The translations under genes and the position numbers were made by a program. From Williamsia maris (GTDB lineage Bacteria; Actinomycetota; Actinomycetes; Mycobacteriales; Mycobacteriaceae): a stretch of DNA of 64,000 nucleotides. The notes beneath the pieces were generated by a model that had not been told where the DNA came from, did no database searches, and worked only from the letters and a program-made list of their open reading frames with translations. Shown one piece after another: positions 1-8,343 of the stretch (the stretch's first letter is position 1; every line of letters begins with the position of its first letter). The stretch spans positions 1,116,001 through 1,180,000 of the forward strand of contig NZ_JAMTCJ010000002.1 of NCBI RefSeq assembly GCF_024171815.1, in the 5' to 3' direction.

Positions 1-981
<981 letters not shown>

Positions 982-1020
982 CCCCGCCCCGCGTGTAGCG
1001 CGCGGCGCCCGGCGCGACGT

Positions 1021-1410
1021 CTACCCGACGTCGTGCCGGGCGTTGTCGTCTCGCGCGTCGTCGTTGCGTGCGTTGGCCGCCTGCACCTCGGGCACGTGCG
1101 ACTCCGCCCAGGCGCGGACCGCGGCCAGGGGTTCGAGAAGCGAGTGTCCCAGGTCGGTGAGGGCGTATTCGACGTGCGGTGGCTGACCGCCGAAGTCCCT
1201 CCGGTCGATCAGACCGTCATGGTGCAACGCACGCAGGGTCTCGGTGAGGACCTTGGGCGTGATGCCCTGGATGTGGGTCTTCAACTCGCCGAACCGCATC
1301 GGGCCCGATGCCAACGCGGTGACGACGAAGACCGTCCACCGGGCGCCGATCCGGTGCAGCACGACGCGACTCGGGCAGGTCGGCGCCATCACGTTGTAGG
1401 CCTTCGACAT
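1021..1410 (-). CDS. HxlR-family transcriptional regulator
   Basis: The 129-residue protein is one winged-helix HxlR domain. It has the conserved cysteine near the N-terminus (TCPSR), the helix FGELKTHIQGITPKVLTETLRAL and the wing VEYALTDLGHSL. HxlR proteins are small dimeric regulators, often redox- or aldehyde-sensing, encoded beside an oxidoreductase they control. This gene is divergent from two short-chain dehydrogenase genes with a 100-base intergenic region between them, so it most likely regulates them. The C-terminal tail is rich in Asp, Asn, Arg and Ala (about residues 112-129) and is probably disordered. Confidence 0.9.
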   Translation of the reverse strand: MSKAYNVMAPTCPSRVVLHRIGARWTVFVVTALASGPMRFGELKTHIQGITPKVLTETLRALHHDGLIDRRDFGGQPPHVEYALTDLGHSLLEPLAAVRAWAESHVPEVQAANARNDDARDDNARHDVG

Positions 1411-1446
1411 CGCGTGTCCCTCCTGGTGGTCGACGGTTTCGTTGTA

Positions 1447-1470
1447 GATACCGGTATCAAATTCATACCG
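1447..1470. promoter_or_regulatory. Palindrome in the hxlR/SDR divergent promoter region
   Basis: GATACCGGTATC at 1447-1458 is a perfect 12-base palindrome. Its right half overlaps a second inverted pair, GGTAT (1454-1458) and ATACC (1466-1470). It sits midway between the divergent hxlR and SDR starts. I infer that it is the HxlR operator. Confidence 0.5.
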
Positions 1471-1510
1471 TCTCTGGTGGAAACACTACGACACCACAGG
1501 AGGAACGGAC

Positions 1511-2230
1511 ATGGCGCAGACGTTGGACGGGCAGACGGTATTGGTGGTCGGCGGTGCGAAGAACCTGGGACTGGCGATCGCGACGCGCGCTTCCGAACTG
1601 GGCGCACAGGTCGTCATCGGGGCACGTGACGACGATGCCGCGGTCACGGCGGCCGCCGCCGTTCACAACGCCCGGCCCATCACCATCGACATCACCGACG
1701 AGGCGAGCATCGCGGCCGCGGCCGCCGAACTCGGCGCCGTCGACCACATCGTCGCCACCGCCGCAGCACACCACAACGTCGCGGTGACCGCGCTGGACCA
1801 CGACAGGGTCGTGACGGCGTTCGAGGCCAAGGTGATCGGCCCGCTGATGCTGGCCAAGCACTTCGCGCCGACCATGCCGCCGTCCGGGTCGATCATCCTG
1901 TTCTCCGGTGTCGCGGCATGGAAGCCGTCTCCGGGCAAGTCGATCATGGGCATCACCAACGGTGCGGTGGCGTTCGCCGTCGACCACCTCGCCGCGGAAC
2001 TCGCACCCCTCCGCGTCAACGCGATCTCACCCGGCATCGTCGACTCCGGGACCTGGGACGGACTCCCCGACGCCGACCGCGCCGCCCTGTTCGACGGCGT
2101 CGCGGGCAGCATCCCGGCCGGCCGCGTCGGCACGACTGCCGACATCGTCGATGCGGCAACATGGTTGTTGACCGCCGGTTTCATCAGCGGCGAGACCATT
2201 CACGTCGAAGGAGGCGCACGCAGCGCATGA
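1511..2230 (+). CDS. Short-chain dehydrogenase/reductase (SDR), atypical
   Basis: This 239-residue SDR has a modified glycine-rich nucleotide motif (VVGGAKNLGLAIA near residues 12-24) and an RVNAISPGIVDSGTW segment. A GETIHVEGG C-terminal strand is also present. In place of the usual YxxxK it has GKSIMGITNGAVAF, so the catalytic tyrosine appears to be missing, although the fold looks intact. It may therefore be a divergent or inactive SDR, or use another proton donor. A strong AGGAGG (1498-1503) precedes the ATG. Its stop overlaps the next SDR start (ATGA), so the two are probably translated together. Confidence 0.85.
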   Translation: MAQTLDGQTVLVVGGAKNLGLAIATRASELGAQVVIGARDDDAAVTAAAAVHNARPITIDITDEASIAAAAAELGAVDHIVATAAAHHNVAVTALDHDRVVTAFEAKVIGPLMLAKHFAPTMPPSGSIILFSGVAAWKPSPGKSIMGITNGAVAFAVDHLAAELAPLRVNAISPGIVDSGTWDGLPDADRAALFDGVAGSIPAGRVGTTADIVDAATWLLTAGFISGETIHVEGGARSA

Positions 2231-3009
2231 GCACCACCAACACATACGCAGTCAGCGACAAGGTCGTGGTCATCACCGGCGCGGGAACCGGCATCGGGCG
2301 CTCGATCGCCCGGGCATTCCTCGCCAACGGCGCGAAGGTCGTCGTCTCGGGCCGTCGTCGTGACCCGCTGGAGGAGACGGTCGGCGACGCCGCCGACGGT
2401 CACGCCCTGGTGGTTCCCGGTGACGTGTCGAAGCGGGCCGACGTCGACGCCCTCGTCGTGGCGACCCTCGAGGAATTCGGCCGGATCGACGTCGTCGTCA
2501 GCAATGCCGGGGTCCACGACGGTGGCGGCGACATCACCGACATGTCCGACGACAGCTGGGCGCTGCTGCGCGGGGTGAACATCGACGGCTTCGTGCACGT
2601 CGCGCAGGCGACGCTGCCGGAACTGGTGAGAACCGGCGGGAACCTCGTCGCGGTGTCGTCGGTGTCCGGGATCGGCGGTGACTGGGGGCAGGCGGCCTAC
2701 AACGCCACCAAGCACGCGGTGAACGGTTTCGTGCGTTCCCTCGCACTGGATTACGGCGGTCGCGGCGTGCGGATCAACGCTGTCGGACCGGCGTTCACCC
2801 TCACCGAGATGACCGAGGGGATGGGCCGCGACGAGAAGTCGTTGGCCCCGTTCGTCAATCGCATCGCGCTGGGCCGACCCGGTGAGCCCGACGACGTCGC
2901 GCCGGCGGTGCTGTTCCTGGCGTCCGACGATGCCCGCTACATCACCGGCACCATGCTCACGGTCGACGGCGGGACGAGTGCGTCGACGGGACAACCGCAC
3001 GTCGAGTAG
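2227..3009 (+). CDS. Short-chain dehydrogenase/reductase (SDR), classical
   Basis: This is a classical SDR of 260 residues. It has the TGxxxGIG cofactor motif (ITGAGTGIGRSIA, about residues 16-28), NAG (SNAGVHDGG), catalytic Ser (SSVSGIGG), YNATK as YxxxK, and the closing VDGG segment. It should be an NAD(P)-dependent alcohol or keto reductase; the substrate cannot be read from sequence. The start ATG overlaps the stop of the preceding SDR by four bases. That close coupling, with the partner lacking the catalytic Tyr, would allow a heteromeric enzyme. Probable control is by the divergent HxlR protein. Confidence 0.92.
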   Translation: MSTTNTYAVSDKVVVITGAGTGIGRSIARAFLANGAKVVVSGRRRDPLEETVGDAADGHALVVPGDVSKRADVDALVVATLEEFGRIDVVVSNAGVHDGGGDITDMSDDSWALLRGVNIDGFVHVAQATLPELVRTGGNLVAVSSVSGIGGDWGQAAYNATKHAVNGFVRSLALDYGGRGVRINAVGPAFTLTEMTEGMGRDEKSLAPFVNRIALGRPGEPDDVAPAVLFLASDDARYITGTMLTVDGGTSASTGQPHVE

Positions 3010-3028
3010 CTCCGGTCGGACGACACAC

Positions 3029-3062
3029 GAAGGGCCGCCTCGATGTCTCGGGGCGGCCCTTC
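3029..3062. terminator. Bidirectional hairpin terminator
   Basis: GAAGGGCCGCC (3029-3039) pairs perfectly with GGCGGCCCTTC (3052-3062) around a 12-base loop. It sits between the convergent SDR and MFS genes. The T-tract is short (TTCGTTGTT), as is common in high-GC actinobacteria. Confidence 0.8.
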
Positions 3063-3080
3063 GTTGTTCACCTGCGTGGG

Positions 3081-4598
3081 TCAGGCGACGAGCAGGGGAT
3101 CGGGCGACTCGTCGGCCAGATCCTGCTTGCGCATCCGGATGGTGACCAGCGCGACCACCAGCGCCACGGCCATGAAACCGGCGCCGGAGTAGAACGCGAC
3201 GTCGTAGCTGAAGATGTTCGCCTCCTTCAGACCGTCCGGCGTGTTGGTGTTCGGCCGACCGGCGAACACCTGCGCCACGATCGTGCTCAGCAGCGCCAGC
3301 CCGATCGAGCCACCGATCTGCTGGGTCGTGTTGACCAGCGCACTGGCCACGCCCGAGTCGTCGGCGTCGACGCGGTGCAGCGCAACCGTCTGCATCGAGA
3401 CGAACACCAGTCCCATGCCCGCGGCGATGAGGATCATCGCGGGGAGGACGTTGACCAACCACGTCGAGTCGGTGTCGAGCTGGGCCAGGTACAGCAGGCC
3501 GGCGGTGGCCAGGGCCGAACCGCCCACCAGCAGTGCACGCGGTCCGAAGCGCGGGAGCAGCGAGCTGGCCAGCCCGGCACCGATCACGATGAAGATCGGG
3601 AACGGGAGGAACAGGACGCCGGTGCGCAGTGGGGTCTCACCCAACGTGTTCTGGAAGTAGTAGCTCAGGAACAGGAACATCGCGAACATGGGGATGGGCA
3701 CGATGAACGAGATCAGGAACGCACCACCGCGGTTGATCTCTCCCGGGATCCGCAGCGGCAGCAGCGGATTCGACACGCGCATCTCGATGGCGATGAACGC
3801 TGCGAGGAGCACGACGCCTGCGACCAGCAGCGACACTGTCGACGCTGCGCCCCAACCGGATTCGGCGGCCTTGGTGAATCCGTAGACGAGGCTGACCAGA
3901 GCTGCGGTGACCGTGACGGCGCCGGGCAGGTCGTAGCTGCCGCGTCGGGTGACGGGCTTGTCGCGGATCACCAGGATCAGTCCGCCGATGGCGGCGATCA
4001 GGGCGATCGGGGTGTTGATGAGCAGGGTCCAGCGCCACGAGAAGTACTCGGTGAGTGCACCACCGGCGATCAGGCCGATCGCCGCGCCACCACCAGAGAC
4101 GCCGGCGTAGACGGCCAGCGCACGGGCGCGTTCCTTCTGCTCGACGAACGTCACGGTGATCAGCGAGAGCGCTGCGGGGGCGAGCATCGCGGCGAAAACG
4201 CCCTGCAGTGCGCGACCGGCGAAGAACGACGCGCCGTTCCAGGCGAGTCCCGCTGCGGCCGAGGACAATGCGAAGCCGGCGAGTCCGATGAGGAACATCT
4301 TGCGGCGTCCGAGATAGTCGGCCATGCGACCGCCGAGGAGCAGCAGTCCGCCGAACAACAGCGTGTAGGCGGTCAGTGCCCACTGGCGGTTGGCGTCGGA
4401 GATGCCGAGATCGGTCTGGGCGAACGGCAGCGCGATGGTGATGATGGTGGCGTCGAGGACGACCATCAACTGCGCAAGGGCGATGATGCCGAGCGCCCAC
4501 CATTTGCGGTTGCTCTTCGGCTCGGTGGCCGACGTGTGGGACGACCGAGTCGTGTCGAGTTCGGTGTCGTCGAGTTCTGGGGGATTGGTGAGTGCCAC
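3081..4598 (-). CDS. DHA2-type MFS multidrug exporter (14 TM)
   Basis: This is an EmrB/QacA-type drug:H+ antiporter. Diagnostic segments are LDATIITIALP (motif D1), GGRMADYLGRRKMFL (motif A) and GVSGGGAAIGLIAGGALTEYFSWRWTLLINTP (motif C). About 14 hydrophobic segments follow, with a short charged tail. The longest frame begins at a GTG at 4661, but that codon lies inside the palindrome at 4659-4674. I prefer the GTG at 4598, which has GAGGAA six bases upstream and gives about 505 residues. It is divergent from a TetR gene, the usual arrangement for a repressor-controlled exporter. Confidence 0.9.
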   Translation of the reverse strand: MALTNPPELDDTELDTTRSSHTSATEPKSNRKWWALGIIALAQLMVVLDATIITIALPFAQTDLGISDANRQWALTAYTLLFGGLLLLGGRMADYLGRRKMFLIGLAGFALSSAAAGLAWNGASFFAGRALQGVFAAMLAPAALSLITVTFVEQKERARALAVYAGVSGGGAAIGLIAGGALTEYFSWRWTLLINTPIALIAAIGGLILVIRDKPVTRRGSYDLPGAVTVTAALVSLVYGFTKAAESGWGAASTVSLLVAGVVLLAAFIAIEMRVSNPLLPLRIPGEINRGGAFLISFIVPIPMFAMFLFLSYYFQNTLGETPLRTGVLFLPFPIFIVIGAGLASSLLPRFGPRALLVGGSALATAGLLYLAQLDTDSTWLVNVLPAMILIAAGMGLVFVSMQTVALHRVDADDSGVASALVNTTQQIGGSIGLALLSTIVAQVFAGRPNTNTPDGLKEANIFSYDVAFYSGAGFMAVALVVALVTIRMRKQDLADESPDPLLVA

Positions 4599-4658
4599 GA
4601 TTCCTCGAATCTGGAGAGGGTGTGCCAGGCGGCGCTCGGCAATAGTGGCAGGGTCAGA

Positions 4659-4674
4659 CACTTGACGTCAAGTG
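4659..4674. promoter_or_regulatory. Likely TetR operator, perfect 16-bp palindrome
   Basis: CACTTGACGTCAAGTG is a perfect palindrome between the divergent MFS exporter and TetR genes. A near copy of its core (TTGACTTCAAGTG, 12 of 13 bases) lies at 5828-5840, just upstream of the SnoaL-like gene. Confidence 0.7.
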
Positions 4675-4734
4675 CCAGAAGACGGTGAGTGACATTTGAC
4701 GGTTTGCGGCGCTTGTCTCCGTCGGACGGGTACG

Positions 4735-5391
4735 ATGGTGCTCGTGACGGTGGTGGATACCGAGAAGCCGCAGGCCAGAGCCGGTCTGCGTGAGCGCAAG
4801 AAGGTACAGACGCGGGCTCGGTTGATTGATGTCGCGCTCGAACTGTGCGATTCGCAGGGGTTCGACGCGACCACGGTCGAGCAGATCTCCGACGCCGCTG
4901 ACATCTCGCCGCGCACGTTCAACCGCTACTTCGCGACCAAAGAGGACGTCATCCTCGCCCCCATCGACGACATGGTCGCCGCCGTCGCGGCCGCGATGGA
5001 CGCTCAGCCGCGCACAGGCAACGAGTTCCAGGCGCTCCTCGACGCGCACCTCTCGGTGATGTGCGGCGGGTGTCCGGAGATCTCCAGCCTCGACCTCGAC
5101 CGCTTCGAGGTGATGAACCGCATCGCGCAGTCATCGCCGTCGGTGAGTGGTCGCAGCGCCGAGATGGGTGAGATCAAGTTCCGCCGCCTCAGCGAGAAGA
5201 TCGCCGAACGCACCGGTGCGAGCACCGACGACATGCAGGTGCGCGTCATCGCGACCGTGTGGTTGTCGCTGATGCACCTGGCCATGGACAAGTTGTGCGG
5301 CGCTGGAGCACAGTTGGGCAGCCAGGCCGCACGTGCCGATGCGCTGCAGTCGACCTACGACGCGTTCCGCGTCGCGGTCAAAGACATCTGA
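4735..5391 (+). CDS. TetR-family transcriptional repressor
   Basis: This 218-residue regulator has an N-terminal TetR helix-turn-helix: TRARLIDVALELCDSQGFDATTVEQISDAADISPRTFNRYFATKEDV, about residues 28-73. The C-terminal ligand domain is variable. The ATG at 4735 is chosen over an upstream in-frame start because it leaves room for the promoter. It probably represses the divergent DHA2 exporter through the 16-bp palindrome at 4659-4674. It may also control the nearby VOC/SnoaL pair through the related site at 5828-5840. Confidence 0.92.
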   Translation: MVLVTVVDTEKPQARAGLRERKKVQTRARLIDVALELCDSQGFDATTVEQISDAADISPRTFNRYFATKEDVILAPIDDMVAAVAAAMDAQPRTGNEFQALLDAHLSVMCGGCPEISSLDLDRFEVMNRIAQSSPSVSGRSAEMGEIKFRRLSEKIAERTGASTDDMQVRVIATVWLSLMHLAMDKLCGAGAQLGSQAARADALQSTYDAFRVAVKDI

Positions 5392-5394
5392 TTC

Positions 5395-5748
5395 TCAGTA
5401 CGTCTCGCGGAAGCTCCCGATGACGGTGATCGTGTTGCCGTCGGGGTCGGTGATGGCCGACAGCTGAACGCCCTTCGTCACGGTCTGGATCTCGCCGGTG
5501 GTGAGTCCGCGTGCGGCCAGCTCGGTCACGTGCGTGTCGATGTCGTCGACGGCCAGGTTGAGCAGACCCGACCCGGCTCGTTCGGTGTCGACACTGACCT
5601 GTACCCAGCCGTGGTCGGTGACCTGCCACTCGACCAGGCTCGGCATCGGGTTGTTGTCGGCGGGCCGACCGAAGAGCCCCTCGTACCAGCTGTTCGCGGT
5701 CGCGAGGTCGGACACGGGTACCACTGCGAGCAGATGCACTATGGACAT
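5395..5748 (-). CDS. VOC/glyoxalase-family protein
   Basis: This 117-residue protein is a single vicinal-oxygen-chelate domain. It opens with HLLAVVPVSDLATANSWYEGLFG and ends with LSAITDPDGNTITVIGSF, the usual beta-alpha-beta-beta-beta pattern. Family members bind metal and act as glyoxalases, dioxygenases or drug-binding resistance proteins; which applies here is unknown. The gene is convergent with tetR (stops 3 bases apart) and divergent from the SnoaL-like gene. Confidence 0.85.
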   Translation of the reverse strand: MSIVHLLAVVPVSDLATANSWYEGLFGRPADNNPMPSLVEWQVTDHGWVQVSVDTERAGSGLLNLAVDDIDTHVTELAARGLTTGEIQTVTKGVQLSAITDPDGNTITVIGSFRETY

Positions 5749-5827
5749 GGTTCGTCCTTTCGTCTGGGGAGTCCGTACACAGATACCGACCCGGCGAGGC
5801 GTCGGAACTCATCGGTCATCGACGACA

Positions 5828-5840
5828 TTGACTTCAAGTG
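5828..5840. promoter_or_regulatory. Second TetR-type operator core
   Basis: TTGACTTCAAGTG differs at one base from the core of the perfect palindrome at 4659-4674. It lies 25 bases before the SnoaL-like start and about 80 bases before the divergent VOC gene start. The inference is that one TetR protein controls both promoter regions. Confidence 0.5.
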
Positions 5841-5865
5841 GCGTTGAGGTCCTACCGTCGCCGCC

Positions 5866-6297
5866 ATGGATACGCACAACGACCGGACCCACCGCCCGTC
5901 GCTCGACAGCGGCGAACACCGTGACGCGATCACGCACCTCATCGACCACCTGCAGCGTGGTCACGACACCGGCGACGCCGACACCTACGACGGGCTGTTC
6001 GCCGGCGACATCCTGTGGGGTTCACCGAAAGGTCAGGTGCTGCAGGGGTTCGCGCCCCTCAACGCGATCCATCGCACTCAGCTGACGGGGGCGCCGGCGT
6101 CCCCGGTCTCGGTGTTCGAACTCGCACAGGCGTCGGCACCCACCGACGACGTCGTGATCGCGCAGATCCGCAGGCGTGCCCTCAGCGGCGCCTTCTCGGA
6201 GATGGCGATGTACGTGCTCGTGCGTCGTGACGATCGGTGGTGGCTCGCCGGCGGCCAGAACACCCCGATCACCGACGTGCTCCCGGCTCTCGACTGA
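5866..6297 (+). CDS. SnoaL/NTF2-like protein (DUF4440 type)
   Basis: This 143-residue protein has the NTF2-like pattern. It starts with a helix (DAITHLIDHLQRGHDTGDADTYDGLFAGDILWGSPKG), has a cone-forming sheet and ends with YVLVRRDDRWWLAGGQNTPI. Relatives are small stress-linked or polyketide-modifying proteins of mostly unknown substrate. No catalytic residues are recognisable. The TetR-type operator core just upstream suggests it responds to the same signal as the DHA2 exporter. Confidence 0.8.
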   Translation: MDTHNDRTHRPSLDSGEHRDAITHLIDHLQRGHDTGDADTYDGLFAGDILWGSPKGQVLQGFAPLNAIHRTQLTGAPASPVSVFELAQASAPTDDVVIAQIRRRALSGAFSEMAMYVLVRRDDRWWLAGGQNTPITDVLPALD

Positions 6298-6337
6298 AAG
6301 CGGCAACTGTCGCCTCGCGGTGCGATAATCCCCGGGT

Positions 6338-6987
6338 ATGACATCCAGACTCCTCGGCCTCGGGGCCGCTGTTCTCGTCGCACTCTCCGTCGCGGTGCCG
6401 ACCGCGTCGGCAGCACCCGCGAGGCGGCCGAGGGGCTGCACCGGGCACAACTGCACTTCCTGCTGCAGGGGTACTCGCTGAAGGTGTACGACTGCTACCG
6501 CCCGCAGCGCGCGGTCAACGACTTCGTCGCGTGGGCGAAGAAGCTCGACGACCAACGGATGAAGGCCGAGTTCTACTCCGGCGTGGACAAATCGAATCTG
6601 TTCCGCGACGGCTACATCGCCGAGCAGTCCGGGCACAGTCGCGGGAGCACGATGGACCTGACCCTCGTCCGGTTGCCGGCCCGGCCGACGCGGCCGTATG
6701 TGCGTGGACAGCGACTCGTGGACTGCACGGCACCGCAGGCAAAACGCTTCGCAGACAACTCGATCGACATGGGCACTGGCTTCGACTGCTTCAACACCCT
6801 CGCGTGGCCACTGGATTCTCGCGTCGGGGGCCAACAGCTTCGGAACCGTGTCCTGCTCCTCAACGGACTGGTGCAGCAGGGATTCGCCCCGTACCCCTAC
6901 GAGTGGTGGCACTTCACCTACAAGCCGGAACGGTTCGGCAACACCTACTTCGACTTCCCGGTCGCCCGGTCGTCGCTGCGGAGGTAG
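6338..6987 (+). pseudogene. VanX-type D-Ala-D-Ala dipeptidase (M15), internally deleted and frameshifted
   Basis: A good secretion signal begins at the ATG at 6338 (MTSRLLGLGAAVLVALSVA...ASAAPA), but its frame ends at a TGA at 6479-6481. The enzyme body continues in the next frame from about 6428. It reads REAAEGLHRAQ, then YDCYRPQRAV, the zinc/catalytic SGHSRGSTMDLTLV and the EWWHF motif (catalytic Glu and zinc His). Intact family members have about 40-50 residues between the signal and REAAEGL, including an RYAT-type segment. That part is missing, so an internal deletion that shifted the frame is the simplest reading. A product starting at the GTG at 6484 would lack the export signal. VanX/DdpX enzymes cleave D-Ala-D-Ala in the cell envelope. 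Confidence 0.7.
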
Positions 6988-6990
6988 CCG

Positions 6991-7671
6991 TCAGTCGAAG
7001 TCGCTGCTGGGCACTTCGCGTTCGCCGCCGGTGATGGCCGACACGACGCGTTTCGCAACCGCGTCCGGCGCGATCCCCTCGGGCATCTTCGGTGGCTCGC
7101 CGGCGATGGCCCGGTCGACCAGTCCGGTCTCGGTGTGCGGCGGTCGGACGTCGACCACGCGGATCTTGTTGCGGCGCGCCTCTTTCGCCGCCGCGATGTA
7201 CAGCGTGGACGCGGCCGCCTTCACCGCGGAGTACGTCGCCATCCCGGCGACGGGCTGTTCGGCCAGCACCGCGCTGATCCCGACGATGACGCCGCCCTCC
7301 TCGACGGCGGACAACGCTGCCCGCAGCAGACGCAGCGGTCCGAGGAAGTCGATCAGCACCAGGTCGTCGACGGTGTCGTCGTCGATCTCGGCCACCGGCC
7401 CGAAGGCCGCGACCCCGGCCGCGTTCACGACGCCGTCGATACGACCGTGCTCCTCCTTGGCGGCGTCGATCACCTGCGCCGCCGCGGCCGGCTCACGCAG
7501 ATCCGCGGTGACGATGTGTGCGCCGTCGATGCCCAGGGCGTCGAGTTTGTCGGCGGACCGGCCCGAGATCGTCAGAGTCGCGCCGGCGTCGGCGAGCAAC
7601 GTGGCGATGCGGGAACCCAGGGCGCCGGTGGCGCCGACGACGACGAACACCTTGCCGGATAAATCAGTCAT
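6991..7671 (-). CDS. Short-chain dehydrogenase (SDR)
   Basis: This 226-residue SDR has VVGATGALGSRIA (cofactor motif, residues 9-21), VNAAGVAAFG, a Ser site in GISAVLAEQ and YSAVKAA as YxxxK. The ATG at 7671 is preferred over the long upstream extension because the extension lacks SDR features. It reads leftward and ends 3 bases from the dipeptidase relic; the DUF998 gene ends just upstream in the same direction. The substrate is unknown. Confidence 0.88.
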   Translation of the reverse strand: MTDLSGKVFVVVGATGALGSRIATLLADAGATLTISGRSADKLDALGIDGAHIVTADLREPAAAAQVIDAAKEEHGRIDGVVNAAGVAAFGPVAEIDDDTVDDLVLIDFLGPLRLLRAALSAVEEGGVIVGISAVLAEQPVAGMATYSAVKAAASTLYIAAAKEARRNKIRVVDVRPPHTETGLVDRAIAGEPPKMPEGIAPDAVAKRVVSAITGGEREVPSSDFD

Positions 7672-7688
7672 CACCCCATAGTGCACTT

Positions 7689-8342
7689 CTACCGGTGGGG
7701 TGGGGGCTGAGCAGTTCGCCGACCTGGCAGGACGAGCAGCAGGATCACCAGGCCGGTGACGATGTCCCAGCCGATGATCGAGTACACGGCGCCGCGCTCG
7801 ACGGCGCCCTCGAGGCCGGTGTCCGCACCTGCGATGGCGAGCAACGCGATGAAGCTCGCGATACCGACGACTCCCGCGAGACAGGAGGCGACGCAGTACC
7901 AGCGCGGCGCCCCGATCTCGGCGAACACCCCGCCGGCGACGATCATCGCGGCGTTGCCTCCGACGATCGCGAGCAGGGCGCCGAAGCCGTGCAGGGGACT
8001 GGCCCCGGCGTGGAACACCCCGACGAGGACGTTGCCGATGCCGTTGACGACGGTGAGCACCACGAACGCGGTACGTCCCCGACTCGTTCGCCCGATCGCG
8101 TGCACGAGGAGGATGCCGCCGGCGGCGAACAGGATCCCGTGGACGATGAACGCGCCGAGGTTCATCAGTGCCGCCGACGGCGAGGAGCTCGGGACGCCGA
8201 GAGCGCTGATGTAGTCCCGCGAGTAGCTGTAGTCCGGATAGCGCACGGCGGCCACGGCCTCGGTGACGAAGTAGACGACGCCGCCGATCAGCCACGCCCA
8301 CGCCGCGGATCGAACACCCGACGGCCGGTCGATCACCGACAC
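7689..8342 (-). CDS. DUF998 family membrane protein
   Basis: This is a 217-residue integral membrane protein with about six hydrophobic segments. It has the DUF998 signature: WLIGGVVYFVTEAV, PDYSYSRDYISALG, then GILLVHAIG, NVLVGVFHAGASPLHGFGALLAIVGGN and a C-terminal TM pair. The function of DUF998 is unknown. The GTG start at 8342 follows the dihydroxyacetone kinase stop after one base, so it is almost certainly coupled to that gene. Confidence 0.85.
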   Translation of the reverse strand: MSVIDRPSGVRSAAWAWLIGGVVYFVTEAVAAVRYPDYSYSRDYISALGVPSSSPSAALMNLGAFIVHGILFAAGGILLVHAIGRTSRGRTAFVVLTVVNGIGNVLVGVFHAGASPLHGFGALLAIVGGNAAMIVAGGVFAEIGAPRWYCVASCLAGVVGIASFIALLAIAGADTGLEGAVERGAVYSIIGWDIVTGLVILLLVLPGRRTAQPPPHR

Positions 8343-8343
8343 G

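Noticed and set aside
2200-3462. 420-codon minus-strand frame
   Set aside because: It crosses the SDR gene, the terminator hairpin and the MFS 3' end, so it cannot be a coherent gene.
3375-4688. 437-codon plus-strand frame
   Set aside because: It is antisense to the DHA2 exporter; the translation is Gln/Arg/Asp/Gly-rich without domain features.
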